Shown: in pieces, positions 31,860-40,075 of the stretch | Layout of the letters: each line of letters begins with the position of its first letter | How positions within the stretch are numbered: the first letter of the stretch is position 1 | From: Flavobacterium caseinilyticum | GTDB taxonomy: Bacteria > Bacteroidota > Bacteroidia > Flavobacteriales > Flavobacteriaceae | Length of the DNA: 59,076 nucleotides | NCBI RefSeq assembly: GCF_004349085.1 | Contig: NZ_SMFM01000012.1 | Coordinates: forward strand, 1 to 59,076 | Reading direction: 5' to 3' | Notes under the pieces: model-generated | Databases searched by the model: none | What the model was told of the DNA's origin: nothing | What the model saw: the letters and a program-made list of their open reading frames with translations, nothing else | Program-made: the position numbers and the translations under genes

Positions 31860-32684
31860 TTATTTTTGTTGTACTATTGTTTTTCTGATTGATAGCAATG
31901 GTACTTTTAATTGATTTGCCAAATATTCAGTTTTACTACTGGTAAAAATTTTAGAAAACCAGGATTTTTCTTCAGGAAACATAACCAAAATTTCAGGTTT
32001 ATGTTTTACTAAATATTTTTTTAGTTGTTCGGCTATCGACCTAGCAAGGGTAGCTTCTTTTTCAATAAATCTAATTTTTTTATAACTAAGGGATTTAATT
32101 TTTCTTTCTATTACTTGATTCTCATCATCAGTATTACCGTATTCATAATTCAAATTCAATATTTCAATGGTGGCGTCTAATTGTTTTGCTATTGGAATAA
32201 TATATTTCAGTTCATTAAAAGTGTTTTTTAAGTCGGAAGCATAAACGATGGTCTCTATTTTTCTGAAACGATAACGCTGCGGAATCGCAAGGACAGGAAC
32301 GGTAGATTTTGAGATTACACCAGAAGTATTACTGCCAAACAATATTCTGCTTAACCCAGTTGCGCCATGAGTTCCCATAATAATTAAATTAAATTTGATT
32401 TTTTTGGGTACGTCTAAAATCGTGTCGCCTACCGAAACAAAGTAATCAGAAGGTCCTTCTACATATTTATTACACAATTTTTCTAATTTTTTTTGACTCT
32501 CTATTTTGACTCTCTCATTTTCTTCGGCAACTATTCCAGGAATCCTATTGTAGTTTCCTAATATTGGAATATGAGTGTGTAGCAAAACTATTTTGTTGTT
32601 TGTCGCTTGAGCAAAAGCATTTGCATATTTTAATGCGTTATTTGCATTTGATGAAAAGTCTGTGGGTACCAGTATTGTCTTCAT
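31860..32684 (-). CDS. Universal stress protein, two UspA domains
   Basis: 274 residues from the ATG at 32684, which gives the family start MKTILVPTDFSSNANNALKYA. An upstream ATG at 32714 would add ten unconserved residues. The first domain has the complete ATP-binding pattern GTHGATGLSRILFGSN; the second (about 145-274) is degenerate. It is transcribed separately from the SPFH-antiporter-Usp unit but belongs to the same stress module. Confidence 0.9.
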   Translation of the reverse strand: MKTILVPTDFSSNANNALKYANAFAQATNNKIVLLHTHIPILGNYNRIPGIVAEENERVKIESQKKLEKLCNKYVEGPSDYFVSVGDTILDVPKKIKFNLIIMGTHGATGLSRILFGSNTSGVISKSTVPVLAIPQRYRFRKIETIVYASDLKNTFNELKYIIPIAKQLDATIEILNLNYEYGNTDDENQVIERKIKSLSYKKIRFIEKEATLARSIAEQLKKYLVKHKPEILVMFPEEKSWFSKIFTSSKTEYLANQLKVPLLSIRKTIVQQK

Positions 32685-33061
32685 GATTTTCTTATTTAAG
32701 TTATAAATGAACATACATTAATTCTATCTTTTTAACCACGATTCATATTTAATTAAATATAATAAATTTAAATAAAAAAAAATAATTTTTAATCGTTTAT
32801 TTTTTGTTAAAACAATAATAATCAGTTAATTAGTAAAAAGTAATAGAAAACTAAAGTTGAATAAAACGGATATGATTCATCATCTTTTTTTTGAAAAAAT
32901 TATTTTGGTTTACGTCTATTTTCTCCATATTGATCTAGTTTACATACTCGCTATATCAGTATTTATTGCAGAATATTTTAGATGTAGTTAAAATTCTAAT
33001 TCCCTTATTTTTATAAAAAAATATAAATACACACAAATTTTAAAGAAAAATAATTTTACAA
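32685..33061. other. AT-rich intergenic region
   Basis: Upstream DNA of the universal stress gene, very AT-rich, with no ORF, hairpin or repeat that I can support. It ends where homology to the spermidine-synthase-like gene begins. Confidence 0.4.
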
Positions 33062-33167
33062 ATGAAATCCATTTGTTTTTTACCTTTTCACCTTAATCGA
33101 TTTATTCCAAGTAGTTTTTTCTTTATAAATTTTATTGGAATGCGATAACTGAATATTTTTTTATCAT
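33062..33167 (-). pseudogene. Remnant of the spermidine-synthase-like gene 5' end
   Basis: On the minus strand the sequence begins ATGATAAAAAAATATTCAGT and aligns with the start of the gene at 28160 (ATGATTAAAAAAATATTCAG). The shared block TAAATCGATT and the following AAATGG also align. One A is missing near codon 4, so the frame breaks and stops. Only about 35 codons remain. It faces the acyltransferase gene just as the ancestral intact gene would have. Confidence 0.7.
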
Positions 33168-33228
33168 TGGTGGCGGTTTTGCTCAAAAATCAGATTTAAA
33201 TTATTTATTTTGTACTAAATAAGAAAGA

Positions 33229-33783
33229 ATGAAAAAACAATTTTATAAGTGGATATTTTTCAAACTCATGGGCTGGAAAATAGTTGGAGGAATTGATGCT
33301 AATATCAAAAAATGTGTAATGATGGTAATGCCGCATACGAGTGCGCACGATTTTTATTTGGGAATTTTTACCAGAGGAATAACCGGATTAGAAATGAACT
33401 GGGTGGGTAAAAAAGAATTGTTTCGTTTTCCTTTCGGATTTTATTTTAGATATATGGGCGGAGAACCACTGGATCGTTCTGGAGGTTTGAACAAAGTCGA
33501 TTCTATTGCGGCTATTTTTCAAAGGAAGGAAATTTTTCGTTTGGCTGTCGCTCCAGAAGGAACCCGCGAAAAAGTTACCGAACTAAAAACAGGATTTTAT
33601 TATATCGCGTTTAAAGCAAATGTTCCTATAATCCCTGTCACATTTGATTTTGGAAGAAAAGAAGTAAATTTAGGAAATCCGGTTTTACCTTCTGGAGATC
33701 TCGAAAGTGATATGAAGATTTTGAGGAAACATTATTTGGGTGTAAAAGGTAAAATCCCGGAAAACGGATATTCATTTGAATAA
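33229..33783 (+). CDS. PlsC-type 1-acylglycerol-3-phosphate acyltransferase family
   Basis: A 184-residue acyltransferase. The catalytic H(X)4D motif is PHTSAHD (H36, D41), and the EGTR motif is APEGTREK at 110-113. Between them, GGEPLDRSGG is the substrate-pocket block. It is short, without a long membrane anchor, like soluble family members seen in Bacteroidota. The acceptor may be lysophosphatidate or another lipid; the sequence does not say which. Confidence 0.88.
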   Translation: MKKQFYKWIFFKLMGWKIVGGIDANIKKCVMMVMPHTSAHDFYLGIFTRGITGLEMNWVGKKELFRFPFGFYFRYMGGEPLDRSGGLNKVDSIAAIFQRKEIFRLAVAPEGTREKVTELKTGFYYIAFKANVPIIPVTFDFGRKEVNLGNPVLPSGDLESDMKILRKHYLGVKGKIPENGYSFE

Positions 33784-33844
33784 ATAATAATGTAAACAAT
33801 AAATTCAGTTTCTTATTGAAAAACTGAAACAAGAAAATAATGTA

Positions 33845-33882
33845 AGAGAACCCCAATTTAGAAATCTGAATTGGGGTTCTCT
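33845..33882. terminator. Bidirectional terminator between convergent genes
   Basis: A perfect 14-bp stem, AGAGAACCCCAATT at 33845-33858 and its complement at 33869-33882, with a ten-base loop, followed by ATTTTTAA on the plus strand. It lies between the acyltransferase stop and the XRE gene stop. Confidence 0.85.
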
Positions 33883-33886
33883 ATTT

Positions 33887-34363
33887 TTAATCGGGAACAT
33901 AACTTTTAAAAGTTCCATTTTTATAAAAAATCACAATTTTATCTATGGCATCAGAACCTGATTCTTTGATGCTATTTTGATTTTCTCTTTTATTTATTTC
34001 CAAAGCTGGGATCACAGGCGAAGTTTTTATTTCGGAAAATAAGTTCTCAGAAATTGTTTCGGGATTCGATGGAATAGGAATATTTTGTTTTGCAACTTGC
34101 TGAACGCTGTTATCTGTTTTATATAACTGGTCTGAATTTTTTGGAAAAGTTCCTTTTCCGTTCAATATCCAATACAAATCAACATCAGGAAAAACCTCTA
34201 ATATTTTAAGGATAAAGTCCAAGCTGGGTTTGTTTCTTCCTGACAGTAGGTGAGACAAACTGGAGCGCTGAACGCCAATTTTATCGGCAAAAGAAGAAGC
34301 ATTCAAGCTGTAATAATCCAGTATAATTTCTAATCTTTTTATAAAATCTTCTGTGTTTACCAT
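33887..34363 (-). CDS. XRE-family (HTH) transcriptional regulator
   Basis: 158 residues with a Cro/CI-type helix-turn-helix at about 8-62 (SSFADKIGVQRSSLSHLLSGRNKPSLDFI), then WILNGKGTFP, a disordered linker, and a short C-terminal strand (IVIFYKNGTFKSYVPD). It probably represses itself and the divergent peptidase gene: five copies of the palindrome TTAC-N4-GTAA surround the shared intergenic region, one on its own start codon. Confidence 0.9.
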   Translation of the reverse strand: MVNTEDFIKRLEIILDYYSLNASSFADKIGVQRSSLSHLLSGRNKPSLDFILKILEVFPDVDLYWILNGKGTFPKNSDQLYKTDNSVQQVAKQNIPIPSNPETISENLFSEIKTSPVIPALEINKRENQNSIKESGSDAIDKIVIFYKNGTFKSYVPD

Positions 34364-34438
34364 TGTAAATTAGTATTGAAAACTACCTATTTACAAATGT
34401 AATTAAAATCAAGTTAAATACCTAAATTACAACTGTAA
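34357..34438. promoter_or_regulatory. Three operator palindromes on the XRE promoter
   Basis: TTAC-N4-GTAA occurs at 34357-34368 (over the start codon), 34391-34402 and 34427-34438, spaced 34 and 36 bases apart. The middle site contains a perfect minus-strand -7 box, TACATTTG (34394-34401), so binding would block transcription of the regulator itself. The extended consensus is (G/T)TTTAC-N4-GTAAAT. Confidence 0.75.
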
Positions 34439-34623
34439 ATTACTTATAATTAATGTTTTTTATTAAAGTTTTATTAAATATGAATATACTTAAAGTACTG
34501 ATAAATATATATTTAAATATTAATAAATAAATCAGTGACATTTGTCATTTATAGGAATGCATATCTACATAGTTTGCTGTGTTTAAGTGTTTACATCATT
34601 GAAATAAATCAAATCAAATCAGT

Positions 34624-34659
34624 TTACAAATGTAAATATAAAGATGTTTACTTTTGTAA
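34624..34659. promoter_or_regulatory. Two operator palindromes on the peptidase promoter
   Basis: TTAC-N4-GTAA at 34624-34635 and 34648-34659, 24 bases apart, both in the extended form GTTTAC-N4-GTAAAT. The second overlaps a perfect plus-strand -7 box, TACTTTTG at 34649-34656, giving a predicted leader of about 12 bases before the peptidase ATG. The 185 bases between the two operator groups are AT-rich and otherwise featureless. Confidence 0.75.
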
Positions 34660-34674
34660 ATCAAATAAAACAGC

Positions 34675-35829
34675 ATGAATTTAGAACAATTATTTAGTCA
34701 ATATAAAGAAGAAACCATTCACGGTCGTTACATCACTTTGGATTCTATTGAGCCGTTATTGCAAAAATTAAACACCAATAATCAACTTCAAATTATTGGG
34801 AAATCAGTTCTTGGAAAGTCAATTTATTCGTTTGAAATAGGAGAAGGTAAAACTAGAATTTTCCTTTGGTCCCAAATGCATGGAAATGAAAGTACAACTA
34901 CAAAAGCATTGTTTGACTTTCTGAATGTATTGCAGAGCGGCTCTGAATTGGCACAAAAATTACTCAATACATTTACTTTTTGCAGTATTCCAATGTTGAA
35001 TCCTGATGGCGCAACATTATATACCAGAGAAAATGCCAATAAAGTAGATTTAAATCGCGATTCGCAAGCATTGACGCAACCAGAAAGTAAGGCGCTAAGA
35101 GCGACTTTTGAGTCTTTTAAACCGGATTATTGCTTTAATCTTCATGATCAGCGTACAATTTTTGGCGTAAGTGATACCGGGAAGCCGGCAACACTGTCAT
35201 TTTTAGCGCCGTCTTATAATGAAGAACGGGAAATAAACGAGCCCCGATTGAAAGCTATCAATTTGATTGCGAGCATAAATGAGGTGCTTCAGCAATATTT
35301 ACCCAATCAAATTGGACGTTTTGATGATTCGTTTAATATAAATTGCATCGGAGATACATTTCAACATTTGGGAGTACCAACAATATTGTTCGAAGCAGGT
35401 CATTTCGAAAATGATTATCAAAGAGAGAAAACGCGCAAATACGTTTTTATGGCTTTGATCTCGAGTTTTATCACAATTGACGAAAACGTTATAGTTAGCA
35501 ACGGAATTGACAAATATTTGAATATTCCTCAAAATAAAGTCGTTTTTTATGATTTTATTTATAAAAACATCAAAATAAATTATGATGGTATCGAAATAAT
35601 CACCAATTTTGCAGCACAATACAGAGAAGAGTTAATTGAAAATCAGATTTGTTTTAATGCCTATGTTTCACAGATAGGCGATTTAGAGAATTATTTGGGT
35701 CATTTTGAATACGATGCTGAAGGAGCACTTTATAAAGATGATTTTGATTCAATTCCTAAATTAAACCAAAAAGCCGATTTTTATTTAGATAATAACATAA
35801 AAGTTGTTAACGGAATGATAAAAATATAA
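34675..35829 (+). CDS. M14-family zinc carboxypeptidase-like protein
   Basis: A 384-residue cytosolic metallopeptidase. The zinc motif HxxE is in QMHGNESTT (H69, E72), and the third ligand His is in CFNLHDQRTIFG near 158. The substrate Arg/Asn block is DLNRDSQALTQPES, and the catalytic Glu is probably in TILFEAGHFEND. The C-terminal 120 residues are a separate domain of unknown role. No signal peptide is present. It is controlled by the XRE operator array and lies just upstream of an Lrp-type regulator. Confidence 0.87.
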   Translation: MNLEQLFSQYKEETIHGRYITLDSIEPLLQKLNTNNQLQIIGKSVLGKSIYSFEIGEGKTRIFLWSQMHGNESTTTKALFDFLNVLQSGSELAQKLLNTFTFCSIPMLNPDGATLYTRENANKVDLNRDSQALTQPESKALRATFESFKPDYCFNLHDQRTIFGVSDTGKPATLSFLAPSYNEEREINEPRLKAINLIASINEVLQQYLPNQIGRFDDSFNINCIGDTFQHLGVPTILFEAGHFENDYQREKTRKYVFMALISSFITIDENVIVSNGIDKYLNIPQNKVVFYDFIYKNIKINYDGIEIITNFAAQYREELIENQICFNAYVSQIGDLENYLGHFEYDAEGALYKDDFDSIPKLNQKADFYLDNNIKVVNGMIKI

Positions 35830-35905
35830 TATTTTTGTCTTTTTATTGTTTTTATGTATATTTTTATACTTTGTTAAAGCAATTAATAATATTAATTTAA
35901 GAGTT

Positions 35906-36385
35906 ATGAGTAAATTTCGTTTAGATGAAGTAGATCACCAGATTTTAGATATGTTGATAGACAACACAAGAGTTCCATTTACGGATATTGCAAAAAAATT
36001 ATTGATTTCTGCAGGAACTGTTCATGTCAGAGTTAAAAAAATGGAGGATGCCGGAATTATCATGGGATCGTCATTAGTTCTTGATTATGATAAATTGGGA
36101 TACTCTTTTATCGCTTATGTAGGTGTTTTTCTAAACAATACTTCTCAAACAAAATTTGTTTTGGAACGTATCAACGAAATTCCATTTGTAACGGTAGCTT
36201 CAGTAACTACAGGGAAATTTAATATTTTTTGTAAAATTAGAGCTAAAGATACAAAGCATGCAAAAGATGTTATCTTTATGATCGATGATATTGATGGCGT
36301 TTACAGAACAGAAACAATGATCTCACTGGAGGAAAGCATAAATGACAAGAAGCGCTTGATGCATACTATTTTCAAAAATATGTAA
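35906..36385 (+). CDS. Lrp/AsnC family transcriptional regulator
   Basis: 159 residues. N-terminal winged helix (LDEVDHQILDMLIDNTRVPF, then IAKKLLISAGTVHVRVKKME) followed by a RAM/ACT-like ligand domain (SFIAYVGVFL, VTTGKFNIFCKI). The ATG at 35906 is chosen because it gives the family start MSKFRLDEVD. An earlier in-frame ATG at 35846 would add a hydrophobic stretch encoded by promoter-like DNA. The ligand is probably an amino acid, unknown which. Confidence 0.92.
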   Translation: MSKFRLDEVDHQILDMLIDNTRVPFTDIAKKLLISAGTVHVRVKKMEDAGIIMGSSLVLDYDKLGYSFIAYVGVFLNNTSQTKFVLERINEIPFVTVASVTTGKFNIFCKIRAKDTKHAKDVIFMIDDIDGVYRTETMISLEESINDKKRLMHTIFKNM

Positions 36386-36413
36386 TTACCTTGAATGCGC
36401 TATATATAAATAT

Positions 36414-36442
36414 AACCTCAAGTTAATTCTTGGGGTTTTTTT
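36414..36442 (+). terminator. Terminator of the lrp gene
   Basis: Stem CCTCAAG / CTTGGGG (one G-T pair, extended by A-T pairs) with loop TTAATT, followed by seven T at 36436-36442. Confidence 0.8.
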
Positions 36443-36476
36443 ATGAAAACATAACTAAACCAACTACAACTAGACT

Positions 36477-39062
36477 ATGTATACACTACCTAAAATTGAA
36501 CAGTTCAATCAAGATGTTCTCTCTAAATACCATATTTACAATAGTGTTTTTATCACGTTGCCATTTCACTCCATAGACAATACTGGTGCTTTGCTTCCTT
36601 TGTTTACAGATATATGCGATACAGGATTTAAAAAACAAGAGACTCCAAAAGAGATTGTAGATTTTTTTGCCAATAGATATTTGCACAATGCTTCTGAGTC
36701 AGAGAAAATTGATATTATGTTTCGTTTTATACAATATATCGAACGTCAAATTGTATTGTTTGATGCTATTGAAGATGCCGCATTTCCTGCGATCAACAAC
36801 ATGGAAGGGATAGGTTCCTTGAGGGATATCAAAGAAAAATCAGATGCAGAAGACAAGGAAGAAGAGTTGATTGAATTTTTGGAAGATTTCAATGTAAGAA
36901 CGGTTTTGACTGCACATCCTACGCAGTTTTACCCAGGTGCGGTTCTTGGAATTATCAATGATTTGACAGATGCAATTCGAGATAATAATCTACTGAATAT
37001 TAAGCAATTGCTGGCTCAATTAGGTAAGACTCCTTTTATTCAAAACGAAAAACCAAATCCCTATGATGAAGCGGTAAGTTTAATTTGGTATTTGGAAAAC
37101 GTTTTTTACCAAACTTCCGGCGAAATGGTGCAGTACCTGCAAAAGAATCTTTTTAACGGAAATTCCATAAATAATCCATTGATTAAGCTTGGATTTTGGC
37201 CTGGAGGCGACCGTGATGGAAATCCATTTGTGACTACTGAAATAACTTTGAAAGTAGCAGAACGTTTGCGAACTTCGATTTTGAAATGTTATTACATCGA
37301 AATGCGAAATTTAAAAAGAAAGCTAACATTCTCAGGGGTTGATACTTTGGTTACGGAACTGGAACAAAAACTTTATAGGTCTGTTTTTTATTCTAAAGGA
37401 GAAATTTTCATTACTCTTGACGAATTTAAATCGCAATTGAGTAAAATAAAACAGATAATTATTGATCAGCATCAATCGTTATATTTAGATGAGTTGGATG
37501 CGCTATTGATAAAAGTCAATTTATTTGGATTTCATTTCGCATCTTTAGATATTCGTCAGAACAGTAAAATTCATGATTCAGTATTCAAAGATATAGTAGA
37601 TTTTTATTTAAAAACAGATGCCTCAGTTTTTCCTAATAACTATTTTGAATTATCAGAAGAAGACAAATTTACTGTATTGTCAAAAACCAACGGAAATCTG
37701 GATCCTGCATCATTTTCAAATGAGATGACACGTTTGACGATTGAATCTATTCAGGCAATTAAAACAATTCAGGAAAATAATGGAGAATTTGGTGCAAACC
37801 GATATATTATAAGTAATAATGAAAGCGCGCTAAATGTGATGGAAACTTTTGCGTTATTCCGTTTGAGTAATTGGGAAAATCCTCCTGTAGATATAATTCC
37901 GCTTTTTGAATCGGTTGATGATTTGCAGAATGCGCATGAAATCATGGAAAAATTATACACAAATCCTGCTTATTCAGCACATTTGACGAATAGAAATAAT
38001 AAACAAACAATCATGTTGGGTTTCTCTGACGGTACAAAAGACGGAGGCTATTTAATGGCGAATTGGAGTATTTATAAGGCTAAAGAAGAACTTACTGCAA
38101 TTTCCAGGAAATATGGTGTAAAAGCAATTTTCTTTGATGGTCGTGGTGGACCTCCAGCCCGTGGTGGTGGAAAAACACATAAATTCTATGCTTCATTGGG
38201 CCCAAATATTGAAAACAATGAAATTCAGGTTACAGTACAAGGGCAAACGATTAGTTCTAATTTTGGAACTTTAGATTCTTGTCGTTATAACTTAGAGAAT
38301 TTATTAAGTGCAGGTGTCACCAATCAGGTTTTTAGCAAAGGACAAAATGAATTGACTTTGGACGAAAAAAATATATTGGATAAATTGGCAGGATTTGGTT
38401 ATGAAAAGTATTTGAGCTTTAAAAACCACCCAAAATTTATTCCTTATTTGGAACAAATGAGCACGTTGAAATATTACGCTAAAACGAATATTGGAAGCCG
38501 ACCGTCCAAAAGAAGTAAATCAGAACATTTAGATTTTGCTGATTTACGTGCGATTCCTTTTGTGGGTTCCTGGAGTCAATTGAAGCAAAATGTACCCGGA
38601 TTTTTTGGTGTAGGTACCGCGTTAAAACATTTTGAAGACACAAATCAATGGAGTAAAGTTCAGGACTTATACGATAATTCATTGTTCTTTAAAACCTTGT
38701 TAGAAAATAGTATGATGTCATTGGCTAAATCATTTTTTCCACTGACAGCTTACATGAAAAAAGACCCGCAATTTGGTGCTTTTTGGCAAATTATTTATGA
38801 CGAATTTTTAGAAACAAAACGATTACTTTTGAAAATTGCCGGTCATAAAGAACTAATGGAAAACTATCCTGATGGTAAAGCATCTATACAAATAAGAGAG
38901 CGTATTGTATTGCCATTGTTGACAATACAACAATATGCTTTATTGCGAATTAACGAGTTAAACAAAGAAGCGCAACCAGATGAAGCTTTAATAAAAGTGT
39001 ACGAAAAAATAGTAACTCGTTCTCTTTTTGGAAATACAAATGCGAGCAGAAACTCCGCTTAA
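36477..39062 (+). CDS. ppc: Phosphoenolpyruvate carboxylase
   Basis: Anaplerotic enzyme making oxaloacetate from PEP and bicarbonate. At 861 residues it is near the usual length. Catalytic His is in LTAHPTQ near residue 145, the GGDRDGNP motif near 243 and FDGRGGPPARGGG near 553. The C-terminus is SLFGNTNASRNSA where many family members end in a variant of RNTG. It is separated from lrp by a terminator; a DinB-like gene follows ten bases later and may be co-transcribed. Confidence 0.97.
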   Translation: MYTLPKIEQFNQDVLSKYHIYNSVFITLPFHSIDNTGALLPLFTDICDTGFKKQETPKEIVDFFANRYLHNASESEKIDIMFRFIQYIERQIVLFDAIEDAAFPAINNMEGIGSLRDIKEKSDAEDKEEELIEFLEDFNVRTVLTAHPTQFYPGAVLGIINDLTDAIRDNNLLNIKQLLAQLGKTPFIQNEKPNPYDEAVSLIWYLENVFYQTSGEMVQYLQKNLFNGNSINNPLIKLGFWPGGDRDGNPFVTTEITLKVAERLRTSILKCYYIEMRNLKRKLTFSGVDTLVTELEQKLYRSVFYSKGEIFITLDEFKSQLSKIKQIIIDQHQSLYLDELDALLIKVNLFGFHFASLDIRQNSKIHDSVFKDIVDFYLKTDASVFPNNYFELSEEDKFTVLSKTNGNLDPASFSNEMTRLTIESIQAIKTIQENNGEFGANRYIISNNESALNVMETFALFRLSNWENPPVDIIPLFESVDDLQNAHEIMEKLYTNPAYSAHLTNRNNKQTIMLGFSDGTKDGGYLMANWSIYKAKEELTAISRKYGVKAIFFDGRGGPPARGGGKTHKFYASLGPNIENNEIQVTVQGQTISSNFGTLDSCRYNLENLLSAGVTNQVFSKGQNELTLDEKNILDKLAGFGYEKYLSFKNHPKFIPYLEQMSTLKYYAKTNIGSRPSKRSKSEHLDFADLRAIPFVGSWSQLKQNVPGFFGVGTALKHFEDTNQWSKVQDLYDNSLFFKTLLENSMMSLAKSFFPLTAYMKKDPQFGAFWQIIYDEFLETKRLLLKIAGHKELMENYPDGKASIQIRERIVLPLLTIQQYALLRINELNKEAQPDEALIKVYEKIVTRSLFGNTNASRNSA

Positions 39063-39072
39063 ACGATAAAAA

Positions 39073-39588
39073 ATGAAGTCAACAGAATTGCCGGCAAACG
39101 AATATGCTTCCTATTATGCTCCTTATATAAACGCTTTGGGAGAAGTAAATTTGATTGAAGAATTAGAAATTTCATTACATGATTTTATCCGTTTTGTTCA
39201 AAATATCCCAATGGATAAATTTGATTATAGATATGCAGAAGGGAAGTGGGATATCAAAGAAATTATTCAGCATGTCATAGATACCGAGCGTATTTTTGCG
39301 TATCGTGCGTTGCGTATTTCCCGAAATGACCAAACACCTTTACCAGGATTTGATGAAAATGATTATGTAAATAATACTGAAGCTGCCAATAGAAGTATTC
39401 AGGATTTGCTAACTGAATTATCAGCCGTGCGACATTCGAATTTGTTTCTTTTCAAAAGTTTATCTCAAGAACAATTAAAGAGAGTTGGGACTGCTTCGAA
39501 TGCAGCTGTATCAGTTCGTGCGATCGGTTTTATTATGATTGGACATCAAAAACACCATCAAAAGGTTTTTCAGGAAAGGTATTTATAA
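39073..39588 (+). CDS. DinB family protein
   Basis: A four-helix-bundle protein of 171 residues. Putative metal-ligand histidines are in EIIQHVIDTERIFAYRALR and in GHQKHHQKVFQERY at the C-terminus, the classic DinB_2 pattern. Many members are thiol-dependent transferases or of unknown role. It starts 10 bases after ppc and ends two bases from the convergent glycosylase gene. Confidence 0.88.
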   Translation: MKSTELPANEYASYYAPYINALGEVNLIEELEISLHDFIRFVQNIPMDKFDYRYAEGKWDIKEIIQHVIDTERIFAYRALRISRNDQTPLPGFDENDYVNNTEAANRSIQDLLTELSAVRHSNLFLFKSLSQEQLKRVGTASNAAVSVRAIGFIMIGHQKHHQKVFQERYL

Positions 39589-39589
39589 T

Positions 39590-40066
39590 TTATTGAAAAC
39601 CGGCTGACCAAATTTTTAGCTTGTTTTCAAAAGACATAGTATTTGCAGGACTAGTGGAAGGCATCACATAGTACGTGATGCCTTTTATTTGTCCAAATTT
39701 TTTCAGAAAGTATTTATGGCTTTCTTTTCCGTTAAAAATGATTGTAGTGATTCCGGGGAATTCTTTGAATAATGTTTCAAAATCATTTTCCTTTTGATTT
39801 TTGATATGAATGTCCAAACTTCCTTTTCTGTCGCAATTTTCTAAAACATCCCAAAGCCCAATGTTGTTCGCTTGGAGCATTTGTATTTTTACTTCGAAGA
39901 TTTCAAACATCGGTAAATTATCTAACAACATGTGCATTATTTTCCAAAAATGATTTCTTTTGTGCGCATAGTATTCCTGTTTTTCCAGTGATGCAATGCC
40001 GGGCATAGTTCCCAAAATCAAAATTTTGGTTTCAGAATTTACAAAAGGAGGAAAGGATTGTATCAT
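39590..40066 (-). CDS. DNA-deoxyinosine (hypoxanthine) glycosylase, uracil-DNA glycosylase superfamily
   Basis: 158 residues. Motif A is ILILGTMPGIASLEKQEYYA followed by HKRNHFWKIM. The C-terminal motif is VMPSTSPAN. These fit family 6 UDG-fold enzymes, which remove deaminated adenine rather than uracil. It lies nine bases after recQ on the same strand, so a repair operon is plausible. Confidence 0.85.
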   Translation of the reverse strand: MIQSFPPFVNSETKILILGTMPGIASLEKQEYYAHKRNHFWKIMHMLLDNLPMFEIFEVKIQMLQANNIGLWDVLENCDRKGSLDIHIKNQKENDFETLFKEFPGITTIIFNGKESHKYFLKKFGQIKGITYYVMPSTSPANTMSFENKLKIWSAGFQ

Positions 40067-40075
40067 TTAAATGAA

